A DNA stretch of 50,854 nt from an uncultured Bacteroidota bacterium (GTDB lineage Bacteria; Bacteroidota; Bacteroidia; AKYH767-A; JABDAW01): positions 1-50,854 of the forward strand of contig CAIMUP010000067.1 in NCBI GenBank assembly GCA_903844645.1. Reading direction: 5' to 3'. Positions 27,170 to 36,328 of this stretch are shown here, piece after piece. Within the stretch, counting starts at the first letter, position 1. Each line of letters starts with the position of its first letter. The position numbers and the translations under genes were made by a program. The notes beneath the pieces are model-generated. The model made no database searches and was not told where the DNA came from. It saw nothing but the letters and a program-made list of their open reading frames with translations.

Positions 27170-28237
27170 TTAATCCTTCCGTCCTAAATTAATCTCCCCT
27201 TTCAAGATTAATTCCCGAAGATTGGGACGCAGACGGCTTTTATAAACGGCATGAGCATTCTCTTTTCGCTGTCCTTTTCGGCGCAAGCGTTGTTCTTCGA
27301 GGGGGAGATGAATTATTTCTTGACATTCGGGCGTGCAGCAGCCTTCTAATTTCTCGCCGCAGGCTTCGCATTGGATAAAAAGAAGGTGGCAATCGTCGTT
27401 GGCGCAGTTCACATTCCTGTCTGATTTGTTGCCGCACTGATGGCAAACGCTGATGACTTCTTCACTGATCCGTTCGCCCATTCGGGAATCGAAAACAAAG
27501 TTCTTGCCCACGAATTTCGTCTCCAAACCCTCTGCTTTTACCTGCCGGACATAGTCAATAATGCCGCCATAAAGCTGGTTGACATCCTGAAAACCGTGAT
27601 GCTTGAAATAAGCACTCGCCTTTTCGCAGCGGATGCCGCCGGTACAATAAAGCACCAGCTTTTTATCCTTTTTATCCTGAATTAAATCCAAAACCATCGG
27701 CAGTTCTTCCTTGAAAGTATCGGCATCGGGGCAGATGGCTCCCTCGAATTTGCCGACTTCGCTTTCGTAATGATTCCGCATGTCCACCAAAACGGTGTCG
27801 GGGTCGGCGATGGCTTCATTGAATTCTTTGGCGGTGAGGTGTTTGCCGACATTGGTTACATCGAAGGCGGCGTCGTTCAAACCATCGGCAACGATTTTGC
27901 TTTTCTCCCGAACAATCAATTTATAAAACGATTTACCATCGTCTTCGACAGCGATTTTGAAGGGGACATTATTAAATAATGCGATTTCATAAAGCTGCTT
28001 TTTGAATGCCTCAAAATTAAATTCAGGCACACTTAGTTGCGCATTAATTCCTTCATGGGCAAGATAAATCCGCCCCAACACCTTCAATTCTGCCCATGCC
28101 TGATACAACAAATCGCGAAACGCATTCGGATTTTCGATCATTACATACCGATAAAACGACAGCGTAATGCGTTTGAAATCCTCCTCCGCGAGCTTCTTTT
28201 TTAATTCCTCTTTACTTAATTTATTATGCAAAACCAT
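27170..28237 (-). CDS. trhO: tRNA uridine(34) hydroxylase, rhodanese family
   Basis: The 355-residue protein matches the TrhO/YceA family, which hydroxylates uridine 34 of tRNAs using oxygen. An N-terminal acylphosphatase-like domain (about 20-115, [16 protein letters not shown]) is followed by a rhodanese domain with C198 in [13 protein letters not shown]. The C-terminal part has many cysteines ([30 protein letters not shown]) likely to bind zinc. Length is normal. It is convergent with the PAP2 gene, only 6 bp apart. Confidence 0.94.
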   Translation of the reverse strand: MVLHNKLSKEELKKKLAEEDFKRITLSFYRYVMIENPNAFRDLLYQAWAELKVLGRIYLAHEGINAQLSVPEFNFEAFKKQLYEIALFNNVPFKIAVEDDGKSFYKLIVREKSKIVADGLNDAAFDVTNVGKHLTAKEFNEAIADPDTVLVDMRNHYESEVGKFEGAICPDADTFKEELPMVLDLIQDKKDKKLVLYCTGGIRCEKASAYFKHHGFQDVNQLYGGIIDYVRQVKAEGLETKFVGKNFVFDSRMGERISEEVISVCHQCGNKSDRNVNCANDDCHLLFIQCEACGEKLEGCCTPECQEIIHLPLEEQRLRRKGQRKENAHAVYKSRLRPNLRELILKGEINLGRKD

Positions 28238-28287
28238 CTTTAATTCCTTTTATAATCCCAAAATGGACTTTCTGCGGTCTGGAGTAG

Positions 28288-28498
28288 TTCTACTGTGGAA
28301 CTTAGGAAGTTTATTATGGAGCATATTAATGTTTCTGGGGAGCTTATGAAGTTTATTATGGAGCATATTAATGTTTCTGGGGAGCTTATGAAGTTTATTA
28401 TAGAGTATAATAAAGTTCCTGGGGAGCGTAGGAAGTTTATTTTGGAGCATATTAGAGTTATTATGGAGCATAATAAAGTTATTATGGAGCATAATAAT
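28288..28498. repeat. Tandem array 8, 21/42-bp unit, about 9 half-units
   Basis: Two 21-bp words alternate, TTTATTATGGAGCATATTAA (from 28310, 28352, 28394, 28436) and GTTTCTGGGGAGCTTATGAA (from 28331, 28373, 28415), then a hybrid word GTTATTATGGAGCATAATAA occurs at 28457 and 28478. The two words share GGAGC and flanking bases, so the 42-bp unit is a diverged dimer. The array fills the gap between trhO and the wzc-like gene. Confidence 0.95.
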
Positions 28499-28573
28499 TG
28501 GAGAAATTTCAGTTTGAAATTGGGAGAACTGGTATTTGATAAGAGAAAATTCATCGTAGAAGGACAAAAAATC

Positions 28574-31039
28574 TTAATCGTCGCTCTTCTTTTTCTTCTT
28601 CTTCCCGAATCCGAAAATACGGCGAAGGAGCGGCTTCTTGCGCTTCGTTTCCTCTTCGTAATAACCATATCCGTAGCCATATCCGTAGCCGTATCCGTAG
28701 CCATAACCGTAGCCGCCGCCGTAGGTATAGCCATATTTATAGCCATAACCGTACTTGGCATTGATGCCGGTATCGTTTAATAAAACGCTGACATTTTTAA
28801 TTTTTCCTTCGCGGTATAATTCGTTGATCGTGCCCAAATATTCCTTGCGGGTATAGCCCTCGCGAACGATGTAAACATTAATATCCGAAATTTTCATGAG
28901 GATAAGGGCATCCGCCACGATGCCGAGCGGCGGGGTATCTATCACGATGTAGTCGTAGCTCTTTTTTAATTCATCAATCAAGGCGAGTAGCTCGGGCTTC
29001 GAGATTAATTCGGAAGGATTGGGCGGAATCGGACCGGCAGAAATAATATCGAGGCTGTCGAGGAAGGTCTTTTGAATAATTTGTTCCATCGTACTTTGCC
29101 CTATAAGATAGGAGCTGATGCCGAACGAATTATCCAACTCGAAATCTTGGAATAATTTCGGCTTACGCAAGTCCATCCCGAGGAGAATGACCTTGTTATT
29201 TTGTATCGCGAGGGAGGACGCGAGGTTCAGCGAACAGAATGATTTTCCCTCGCCCCCGACCGAAGAGGTGATGAGGATAACTTTCTTTTTTTCGTTGTTA
29301 GCAAAGAATTGGAGATTGGTCCGAACGGAGCGGAACGCCTCGGAAATGGAGGACTTGGGCTTCTGAAGGACGACGAGATTGTTCGCTTTGTCGAGATGCC
29401 CGATAACGCCTATCAACGGAATTTTGGTCGCGTTCGCGAGTTCATCTCTGTTGTGGATGGTCGTCGTGAAAAAGGTTTTCAGAATAATAATCATCAACGG
29501 AACCAACACCGAAAAAAGCAGGGTAAGTACTGCGACAATCGTTTTCTTGGGAGCTACCGGGCGATTAATATCCGATGTTGCTGAATCCAAGACTTTATTA
29601 TCCGAAATAACGGTCGCCTTGGCGATAGAAGTCTCGGCTTTCTTTTGGAGCAGGAAGACGTAAATGTTTTGGTTCACGTCGAACTTTCTTTGAATCGTAA
29701 CCAATTGCTTTTCGATGGCAGGGATTTTCTTGAAACTGTTCTCGTATTCCCCAATCTGCGAAACTTGTTCGCTGATGGCGACCTTCAGTTTATTCCTGAT
29801 GATTTTTAAATTTTCTATGAGCGAATTTTTGGTGTCTTCAATCTGGCTGTCTATATTCTCGATGAGCGGGGTTTTTATCTTCGTCCCGAACGAAAGGCTT
29901 TTTTTCTTAGACTGCAGTTCCTGCAACTTCTCGATCAAGGTAATCAGCAAGGCATCATCGGTTCCATAGACTGCGGGAGCCAAGTTGACGAGGTTTTTAT
30001 TTTTGGTAACGTAGTCGTAGATGTAATCGAGCGATTTCAATTCGATCGTAAGTTTGGCTTTATCTTCATCCAACGCGGTTATTCTGTCCAAGCCCGACTG
30101 CTCTTCCGAATTAATATCCACAATTCCTTTTTGCTCTTTGAATGCTTGCAGTTCGTTCTCTACATCGCTTAATGTCTGGCTGGTATTTTTCAATTGGTCT
30201 TCCACAAATTGAATAGTAAGGTTGGCGGTTTGGGTTTTGTCTCTCACATCAGCATTCAGATACGCATGACTCATCGCATTCAGGAAATCAATAGCTCTTT
30301 CCGGAATGTTATCATCCATCGTCAGGATGGCAATGTTCGCATCCTTGTTGAGTGAAGCCACCGTAATCTCCATTAAATAATTTGAAATAATGGTGTTGGT
30401 ATCGTTGATGACGAATTTAAATTTTTCTTCTACCATTTTCACCGTATCAACCCTGTTTATCGTAATTGAAAATTGTGGACAAACTATCCTCTCACCGAAT
30501 TTATGAATCTTATTGTATTCAAAGTTCGGAAGATTGGGTTTATCAATGTTCACACCAAGTTCAAAGGTGTTCTCATCAATCAATTCCAAACTAAATTTGC
30601 TATCCCGAACTGGTTGCTTAATGGAATTCACAGTAACTCGGAAAGGAATATTCTCTTTGTAGAGAGGGTATGAAATAAAATTCCTTGCCGCGAAATACGA
30701 AACGCCTAAGTTAAGTTGTTTGATAGCTTCGCCAATGATAGTTCTTGAATTTATAATCCCTATTTCAGTAGAGATGGTACTTGGGCTGCCAAAGAAATCC
30801 CCGGAAACGACATTTTGTAAGCCCTGCTGCGTAGGATCTACCTGCGGAGCCTTGATTAAGATACTCGAGGATGCTTCATAAACCGGCAAGGTAATTTTCA
30901 TATAGATGAAAGCCGCAAGAATAAAGAACACAAAGGATATTAAAAAGTAATGCCACTTCTGTTTAAACTGCCCAATGAGCGATTTAATATCTATCTCCTC
31001 AACACCAGAAGGCTTTGCCTGAATAAGATTATCCTCCAT
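28574..31039 (-). CDS. Wzc-like polysaccharide co-polymerase and tyrosine autokinase
   Basis: The 821-residue inner-membrane protein has a Wzz-type chain-length domain between membrane segments near residues 30-50 and 505-530, with a long coiled-coil middle (about 270-480). The cytoplasmic BY-kinase domain has Walker A SSVGGEGKS (about 590-600), Walker A' LLGMDLRKP and Walker B YIVIDTPPLG (about 695-705). The C-terminus is an extreme tyrosine cluster: an uninterrupted run of GY dipeptides, then EEE and a poly-lysine end. Autophosphorylation of this tail controls chain length in the family. The wza-like gene is 9 bp upstream. Confidence 0.95.
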   Translation of the reverse strand: MEDNLIQAKPSGVEEIDIKSLIGQFKQKWHYFLISFVFFILAAFIYMKITLPVYEASSSILIKAPQVDPTQQGLQNVVSGDFFGSPSTISTEIGIINSRTIIGEAIKQLNLGVSYFAARNFISYPLYKENIPFRVTVNSIKQPVRDSKFSLELIDENTFELGVNIDKPNLPNFEYNKIHKFGERIVCPQFSITINRVDTVKMVEEKFKFVINDTNTIISNYLMEITVASLNKDANIAILTMDDNIPERAIDFLNAMSHAYLNADVRDKTQTANLTIQFVEDQLKNTSQTLSDVENELQAFKEQKGIVDINSEEQSGLDRITALDEDKAKLTIELKSLDYIYDYVTKNKNLVNLAPAVYGTDDALLITLIEKLQELQSKKKSLSFGTKIKTPLIENIDSQIEDTKNSLIENLKIIRNKLKVAISEQVSQIGEYENSFKKIPAIEKQLVTIQRKFDVNQNIYVFLLQKKAETSIAKATVISDNKVLDSATSDINRPVAPKKTIVAVLTLLFSVLVPLMIIILKTFFTTTIHNRDELANATKIPLIGVIGHLDKANNLVVLQKPKSSISEAFRSVRTNLQFFANNEKKKVILITSSVGGEGKSFCSLNLASSLAIQNNKVILLGMDLRKPKLFQDFELDNSFGISSYLIGQSTMEQIIQKTFLDSLDIISAGPIPPNPSELISKPELLALIDELKKSYDYIVIDTPPLGIVADALILMKISDINVYIVREGYTRKEYLGTINELYREGKIKNVSVLLNDTGINAKYGYGYKYGYTYGGGYGYGYGYGYGYGYGYGYYEEETKRKKPLLRRIFGFGKKKKKKSDD

Positions 31040-31048
31040 AGAAATTAA

Positions 31049-31858
31049 TTACCTTTTAGTCAGTAAAAAGCTCAATAAAACAATGCCTGCCGACACCACA
31101 GATGTAAATATCGAAATAACTGGAGCCTCTGTCAGGAAGTTTTTCCGCTTTACCGGCTCGATATATAGAACATCATCCGGGTATAGGTAAGCATATTCCG
31201 GCGAAAGGGCTTGCATGGTCGTTAAATCAATATTAATTATAACCGGATTCGTACCTATCCTCCTGATTAATTTAATATTCGTTCTGCGACCATAAGCCGT
31301 CAGGTCGCCAGCAACACCTAATGCCTCTGGTATCGTGATTTTCTCCTGATTTACGAAGTATTGTCCGGGCTTATTTACTTCTCCCAGTACAACAAATTTA
31401 AAACTTAATATCTTTACCGAAACTATCGCCTCCTGAATGTAATTTTTTAAGCGTTCCTTCAGGGTATCTTGCGCCTGAATAAGGGTCATATCCGATAATT
31501 TAACAGATCCTATCAGTGGAACATTGACATATCCATTCACATCTACTACAAAGCCCCGCTCATAGCCTGATCGTGGGTCTGCGGGGATAGGTCCTATCGG
31601 CGTAAAGTAAGCCACAGCCTCCGAGTTAACCGTAAATACCGTAATAGCAAGGATAGCACTCGGATAAATCTTCAATTCAAAAAGATTCTTCGCCGTATCG
31701 CCAAACGATTTGATCTTAGCACTATCTAAGGCTACTTTATTCTTCACCGAATCTTTGCCATGCAGCTTATTTTCCTGAAAATAAACCACCTTACGGCTCG
31801 GAGTACAGGCATATAAACCCAAAATAACTACTAAAATTGAAATTGCAACCTTGTTCAT
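31049..31858 (-). CDS. Wza-like polysaccharide export lipoprotein
   Basis: The 269-residue product begins with a lipoprotein signal (LGLYACTPSRK). A poly-export (PES) domain near 60-140 includes a conserved YERGFVVDVNGYVNVPLIGSV stretch, followed by a SLBB domain (about 145-215: VVLGEVNKPGQYF...GDLTAYGRR). The C-terminus is hydrophobic. It should form the outer-membrane exit for a capsule or exopolysaccharide with the Wzc-like protein encoded next. The frame is open to a TTG at 31888, but the ATG at 31858 places the signal peptide correctly. Confidence 0.92.
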   Translation of the reverse strand: MNKVAISILVVILGLYACTPSRKVVYFQENKLHGKDSVKNKVALDSAKIKSFGDTAKNLFELKIYPSAILAITVFTVNSEAVAYFTPIGPIPADPRSGYERGFVVDVNGYVNVPLIGSVKLSDMTLIQAQDTLKERLKNYIQEAIVSVKILSFKFVVLGEVNKPGQYFVNQEKITIPEALGVAGDLTAYGRRTNIKLIRRIGTNPVIINIDLTTMQALSPEYAYLYPDDVLYIEPVKRKNFLTEAPVISIFTSVVSAGIVLLSFLLTKR

Positions 31859-31888
31859 GGAAGAAAATCTTATTAAATAGCTAATCAA

Positions 31889-33031
31889 TTACCCCTTCAG
31901 GATGAATCGTGAAATCACAATCTTCTGAATCTCCGACGTACCTTCATAAAGCTGCGTTATCTTTGCATCGCGCATCAGCCGTTCGACATGAAACTCCTTT
32001 ACATACCCATATCCGCCATGCACCTGTACGGCTTCTATCGTGGTATCCATCGCTACTTTCGATGAAAAGAGTTTCGCCATAGAGCTTGCAAGATCATAAT
32101 CCAGATGTTGGTCCTTTAACCACGCCGCTTTGAGGCATAACAGCCGTGCCGCTTCTATTTCCGTAGCCATATCTGCGAGTTTAAACTGTATTGCCTGATG
32201 ATTCGCAATCTCTGTTCCGAATGCCTTCCGTTGTTTTGCATATTTCACTGCCAATTCATACGCTCCTGAAGCAATACCAAGGGCTTGCGAAGCAATACCA
32301 ATCCTTCCGCCAGACAAAGTTTTCATTGCGAACTTAAAACCGAAACCATCTTCCCCAATCCTGTTTTCTTTTGGCACTTTCACATCGGTAAACATCAGCG
32401 AATGCGTGTCCGACCCGCGTATCCCCATTTTATTTTCCTTCGGTCCGACAACGAAGCCCTCCATTCCTTTCTCTACTATCAGGGCATTGATGCCTTTATG
32501 CCCTTTACTAACATCGGTTTGTGCCATGACGAGATAAACAGATGCCGTATTACCATTCGTTATCCAATTCTTCGTGCCATTCAGCAGATAATAATCCCCC
32601 ATATCCACAGCAGTGGTGCGTTGCGAAGTCGCATCTGAACCGGCTTCTGGCTCCGACAAACAAAATGCCCCGATAATCTCTCCTTTAGCCAGCGGAATCA
32701 AATATTTCTGCTTCTGCGCTTCATTAGCAAACGTCTCCAAGCCCCAGCATACCAGTGAATTATTGACCGACATCACTACCGATGCAGATGCATCCACCTT
32801 CGATATTTCTTCCATCGCCAAGACATACGAAATGCAGTCCATCCCGCCACCGCCATACTCGGGAGCGACCATCATCCCTAAGAAACCAAGCTCACCTAAC
32901 TTCTTAATTTGTTCGGCAGGGAATTTTTGATGTTCATCGCGCTCGATAACGCCAGGCAACAGCTCGGTTTGAGCAAAATCCCGCGCTGCTTTTTGTATCA
33001 TCAGGTGCTCTTCGTTTAATTCAAAGTTCAT
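31889..33031 (-). CDS. Acyl-CoA dehydrogenase
   Basis: The 380-residue flavoenzyme oxidises acyl-CoA to trans-2-enoyl-CoA, passing electrons to ETF. FAD-site signature CLSEPEAGSDATS and C-terminal QVHGGYGY...ITQLYEGTSEIQK are present; E363 in YEGTSE is the catalytic base. Length suits the short/medium-chain class. The reading frame extends upstream, but MNFELNEEHL at 33031 is the family start and a -7 box lies right before it. It is 30 bp from the wza-like gene and may be cotranscribed with it, though the functions are unrelated. Confidence 0.94.
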   Translation of the reverse strand: MNFELNEEHLMIQKAARDFAQTELLPGVIERDEHQKFPAEQIKKLGELGFLGMMVAPEYGGGGMDCISYVLAMEEISKVDASASVVMSVNNSLVCWGLETFANEAQKQKYLIPLAKGEIIGAFCLSEPEAGSDATSQRTTAVDMGDYYLLNGTKNWITNGNTASVYLVMAQTDVSKGHKGINALIVEKGMEGFVVGPKENKMGIRGSDTHSLMFTDVKVPKENRIGEDGFGFKFAMKTLSGGRIGIASQALGIASGAYELAVKYAKQRKAFGTEIANHQAIQFKLADMATEIEAARLLCLKAAWLKDQHLDYDLASSMAKLFSSKVAMDTTIEAVQVHGGYGYVKEFHVERLMRDAKITQLYEGTSEIQKIVISRFILKG

Positions 33032-33058
33032 AGTCTTTATTTTTATCTTATAAGGCTG

Positions 33059-33066
33059 CAAATATA
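33059..33066 (-). promoter_or_regulatory. -7 box for the acyl-CoA dehydrogenase gene
   Basis: TATATTTG on the minus strand fits TAnnTTTG, 27 bp upstream of the start at 33031. Confidence 0.65.
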
Positions 33067-33181
33067 GCAAACGAATCGGTATTATATTCGGCAGCATTCG
33101 GAATGCCTTCTTTGGTATCTTTAATAACATCCCCAAATCTTAAAAAAGCATCTCTAAACCTCCAAAATTCCTCCGCAAAGT

Positions 33182-33344
33182 ATGACTTTTCCTCCTTAAA
33201 GTAAGACTAAACACTCCCTGAATAAGACTTTTCACTCCCTGAATAAGACTAAACGCTCCCTAAATAAGACTTTTCACTCCCTAAATGAGACAAAACTCAT
33301 CCTAAATGAGACAAAACACACCCTAAATGAGACTTTGCAACGCG
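33182..33344. repeat. Tandem array 9, 21-bp unit, 7 copies plus a partial
   Basis: AAGACTTTTCACTCCCTGAA plus one base recurs at 33182, 33203, 33224, 33245, 33266, 33287 and 33308, with a partial copy at 33329. Units alternate GACTAAAC and GACTTTTC in the middle, hinting at 42-bp amplification. It lies between divergent genes. A hairpin GGCATCCTTT...GAGGAATGCC is at about 33407-33437; the rest of the gap is unremarkable. Confidence 0.96.
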
Positions 33345-33487
33345 ATTTTTTGTCGCTTCGCGGAGGTCATAAGAGGCTTAAAGGCTGATAATATCCTTGT
33401 AGCAGGCATCCTTTCTATTTGATAAGAGGAATGCCGCGGATTGCCGGCAGAAATTTCGTGGTCTGCTTTGATTTATCAAAAAAAAGC

Positions 33488-33495
33488 TACTTTTG
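33488..33495 (+). promoter_or_regulatory. -7 box for the TolB-like gene
   Basis: TACTTTTG fits TAnnTTTG, 36 bp before the ATG at 33532. Confidence 0.6.
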
Positions 33496-33531
33496 CCACA
33501 TCCAAAATAAACAAAAACCAATACTAAAACG

Positions 33532-34431
33532 ATGAAAAGAATTTACCTGATTGTATTACTCGCCACAACGCTGATGAATGGCGTGAGTGCGCAGACAAAA
33601 TTGCCGGATACGGATATTTATTTGATGAATATCCGTGCTAATAAAGACGGTTTCACGGCATCCGATGCCATTAACATTACAGACCGAGTCGGGTATGATA
33701 ACCAACCCGAGTTTTTGCCGGACGGATCGGGGGTTTTATACACTTCGATTCATGATGACGGGCAGGCAGATATTTATGAATATATAATTTTTACGAAGGC
33801 TACGGCACGCCTTACTAAAACGGCTACGAGCGAGTATTCTCCGCAGATAATTCCGGGAGGAAAAGGGTATTCCGTAGTGATGGTCGAGAAGGATTCGGTG
33901 CAACGGTTGTGGCGATATAATTTTAGTACGAAAGATTCCACGCCGCAACTGTTATTACCTAAGGTTGATTCGATAGGATATTATTGTTGGGAGAATAAAA
34001 ATACCCTCGCCCTGCTGAAATTAACCGAGCCGCCGTCGTTAGAAATTGCTGACCTGCGAACCGGTCGGGCAGATGTGATGGCAAAGAATGTAGGGCGGTG
34101 TATTCATCGTATTCCGGATAAGAATTCAATCAGTTTTGTGGATAAAGATTCCGTAAAAGGATGGAAAATAATGGAGCTGGATTTGAAAACGAATGCTATC
34201 AGTGTTATCGTCAATACGCTGGTGGGCAGCGAAGATTATGTATGGACACCGGACGGTGTTTTGCTGATGGGAAAGAACAATAAGTTGTATCGTTACGAGC
34301 CTTATGTGGATACCGAATGGGAACAGATTGCGGATTTTACTTCTTTAGGGATAAAAGATTTTTATCGCCTGGCAATAAGCCATGATGGGAATATGCTTGC
34401 AGTCGTTTCGTATAAGGATAAAAAGCCTTGA
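33532..34431 (+). CDS. Secreted TolB-like beta-propeller protein
   Basis: The 299-residue protein has a signal peptide (cleavage after about residue 20, VSAQ). Repeating blade-like elements follow, such as DNQPEFLPDGSGVLYTS, SEYSPQIIPGGKGYSVVMV, GSEDYVWTPDGVLLMG and RLAISHDGNMLAVVSY, which match TolB/WD40-like PD40 repeats. It should fold as a periplasmic propeller with a binding role. No catalytic motif is visible. It begins the plus-strand run that continues through the MBL hydrolase. Confidence 0.85.
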   Translation: MKRIYLIVLLATTLMNGVSAQTKLPDTDIYLMNIRANKDGFTASDAINITDRVGYDNQPEFLPDGSGVLYTSIHDDGQADIYEYIIFTKATARLTKTATSEYSPQIIPGGKGYSVVMVEKDSVQRLWRYNFSTKDSTPQLLLPKVDSIGYYCWENKNTLALLKLTEPPSLEIADLRTGRADVMAKNVGRCIHRIPDKNSISFVDKDSVKGWKIMELDLKTNAISVIVNTLVGSEDYVWTPDGVLLMGKNNKLYRYEPYVDTEWEQIADFTSLGIKDFYRLAISHDGNMLAVVSYKDKKP

Positions 34432-34456
34432 GAGCACCTTTTTAATACTTCATAGC

Positions 34457-34732
34457 ATGACATTAAGTTATACCAAGCAATTCCTGACCAAAGTGGAGAA
34501 CCTTTACGAACAAGGGGGCTTCCGGCTGCGGTATGAGAAAGGGAATTTCAAATCCGGCTACTGTATTTTGGAACAATCGAAGGTAATAGTGGTGAACAAA
34601 TTCGCATCGGTAGATACCAAGATAAATATTCTGGTTGAAATCGTGGCGCAACTGGAATTCAACGAGCAATTATTGGATGATAAGAACACCGAATTCTTGC
34701 ATCAACTCCAACAACAGGAAATCAAACTGTGA
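34457..34732 (+). CDS. Small conserved hypothetical protein
   Basis: The 91-residue cytoplasmic protein starts MTLSYTKQFLTKVENLYEQGG and is rich in charged residues, with a compact alpha/beta pattern and no signal peptide. It overlaps the next gene by 4 bp (GTGA), so the two are translationally coupled. I know similar small proteins beside PhnP-like hydrolases in Bacteroidota but no function. The ATG at 34382 inside the preceding gene is unlikely to be used. Confidence 0.8.
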   Translation: MTLSYTKQFLTKVENLYEQGGFRLRYEKGNFKSGYCILEQSKVIVVNKFASVDTKINILVEIVAQLEFNEQLLDDKNTEFLHQLQQQEIKL

Positions 34733-35499
34733 AGGTTACGATTCTTGGAAGCGGAACTTCGCAAGGAGTGCCTGTCATTGCCTGTGACTGTGCGGTTTGC
34801 CAATCTTCAAACCCAAAAGATAAACGACTGCGGACATCGGTTCTTATCGAGCATGAAGGTAAGGTTATTGTTATTGATGCTGGTCCAGATTTTCGCTATC
34901 AAATGCTTCGTGCAAACGTGCAAAGCCTCGATGCCCTGATATTAACCCACGAACATAAAGATCATATCGCAGGGCTGGATGATATTCGTGCCTTTAATTA
35001 TAAGATGGGCATGAAGATACCGATCTATTCTACCTTGCATGTGCAATCGGCTTTGAAACGAGAGTATGAATACGTCTTTTCAGGCATTAAATATCCAGGT
35101 ATTCCGGAGGTGGAGCTTCATACCATTGCGAATGATAAGCCCTTTACGATAGTGGGTTTGGAATTTATTCCGATAGAGGTGATGCACTATAAACTTCCTG
35201 TTCTCGGCTTTCGGATTAAGGACTTTACGTACATCACTGATGCCAATTTTATTGCTCCGAAAGAAAAGGAAAAGGTGATAGGTACCAAAACCCTTATCTT
35301 GAACGCGTTGAGAAAGGAAAAACATATCTCCCACTTTACGATGGAGGAAGCGATAACCCTTATCCAAGAATTAAAACCGAAGATGGCATACCTTACTCAC
35401 ATCTCGCATCAGTTGGGGCTGCACGATGCGATCAATGAAGAATTGCCACCCGATATTTTTTGCGCTTTCGATGGATTGGAAATGGAGTTTTTGGATTAA
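34729..35499 (+). CDS. PhnP-like metallo-beta-lactamase-fold hydrolase
   Basis: The 256-residue protein uses a GTG start overlapping the previous stop. It has the family opening MKVTILGSGTSQGVPVIACDCAVC, the metal site THEHKDH (HxHxDH form) near 75-81, and the late motifs YITDANF and LTHISHQLG. The CxCxVC cysteines near 19-25 match the PhnP branch, whose founding member opens cyclic phosphoribosyl phosphates. In Bacteroidota without a phn operon, as here, the substrate is unknown. Confidence 0.9.
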   Translation: MKVTILGSGTSQGVPVIACDCAVCQSSNPKDKRLRTSVLIEHEGKVIVIDAGPDFRYQMLRANVQSLDALILTHEHKDHIAGLDDIRAFNYKMGMKIPIYSTLHVQSALKREYEYVFSGIKYPGIPEVELHTIANDKPFTIVGLEFIPIEVMHYKLPVLGFRIKDFTYITDANFIAPKEKEKVIGTKTLILNALRKEKHISHFTMEEAITLIQELKPKMAYLTHISHQLGLHDAINEELPPDIFCAFDGLEMEFLD

Positions 35500-35607
35500 A
35501 ATATCATTAAACTTTATCCACGTTCCATTGTTCATAAATAATTCCCGATGCCTGTTTTCCATCCACTCCGTTTCTATAATTTTACATCCAATAAAAATAT
35601 ATTAAAT

Positions 35608-36189
35608 ATGAAAAATAATACCCTTGTAATGGTCGCCTTGATTCTCGCGCTGGGCTTGACTTCTTGTAAATCGAAAATGAGTGAGAAAATGAAGGAAGAA
35701 TTTAATCAGGTGAAGAACGACTGGGCTTTGTTTTCCTCTGATCTGACCAGCTTTGGTGACTCGGTGAAGTTCAATAAAGAACGAATTATGAAAGCCGATG
35801 CCAAGATCATGAAGAAGATTGGAAAATCGAAAGATGAGAAATTCAATACCTTCAAAAGTAATTCCACGACGAACGAAACGAACCTCGCCAATGTCTGGAA
35901 AAGCTACGATGATTTCCAAAAATCATTCGCCGACAGTACCACAGCATTCAACGCCTGGGTCTCGAAGATTGATACCCTGAAAACATCCGACAAGGAGGTG
36001 AAAGCCCCAATCGAAAATTATAAGACCTTCCTCACCAATTCCAAAGCGAGCCTCCAACAATGGACTGCGGACATGACTAACGCCACCGATGCCGCTCAAA
36101 AGGATTTGGAAGAAGCAACGAAACTTGTCGGGACGGCGAACCAAAAGGCTGCCAAGGCGGTTGCACCAAAGAAGAAAAAGAAGGCTTAA
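35608..36189 (+). CDS. Helical lipoprotein of unknown function
   Basis: The 193-residue protein has a lipoprotein signal with the lipid-modified Cys in LGLTSC (about residue 19), then long charged helices with coiled-coil character from about 25 to 180, and a very basic tail ending KKKKKA. No known domain is recognised. The ATG at 35608 fits the signal peptide better than the one at 35548. A strong terminator follows. Confidence 0.82.
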   Translation: MKNNTLVMVALILALGLTSCKSKMSEKMKEEFNQVKNDWALFSSDLTSFGDSVKFNKERIMKADAKIMKKIGKSKDEKFNTFKSNSTTNETNLANVWKSYDDFQKSFADSTTAFNAWVSKIDTLKTSDKEVKAPIENYKTFLTNSKASLQQWTADMTNATDAAQKDLEEATKLVGTANQKAAKAVAPKKKKKA

Positions 36190-36231
36190 TACCCTATGCC
36201 AAATCCCTTTTTGAAGGGGAAGAAGGGTGCA

Positions 36232-36265
36232 TAAAAAAAAGGGGAACTATTAGTTCCCCTTTTTC
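36232..36265 (+). terminator. Rho-independent terminator
   Basis: AAAAGGGGAACT pairs with AGTTCCCCTTTT around a short TATT-type loop, preceded by A8 and followed by a T5 run. It lies about 45 bp after the stop of the lipoprotein gene and can also serve the convergent ankyrin gene. Confidence 0.88.
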
Positions 36266-36328
36266 ATTGAGATTCCGAAATAATCCCATTAAGTTTCCAA
36301 AGTTCAAAGGTTATTAGGCCCCATTCGC

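Noticed and set aside
33532-34732. Frameshifted single gene (TolB-like plus following small frame)
   Set aside because: The small protein has its own ATG at 34457 after a clean stop, distinct composition, and is coupled to the next gene, so I treat it as a separate gene.
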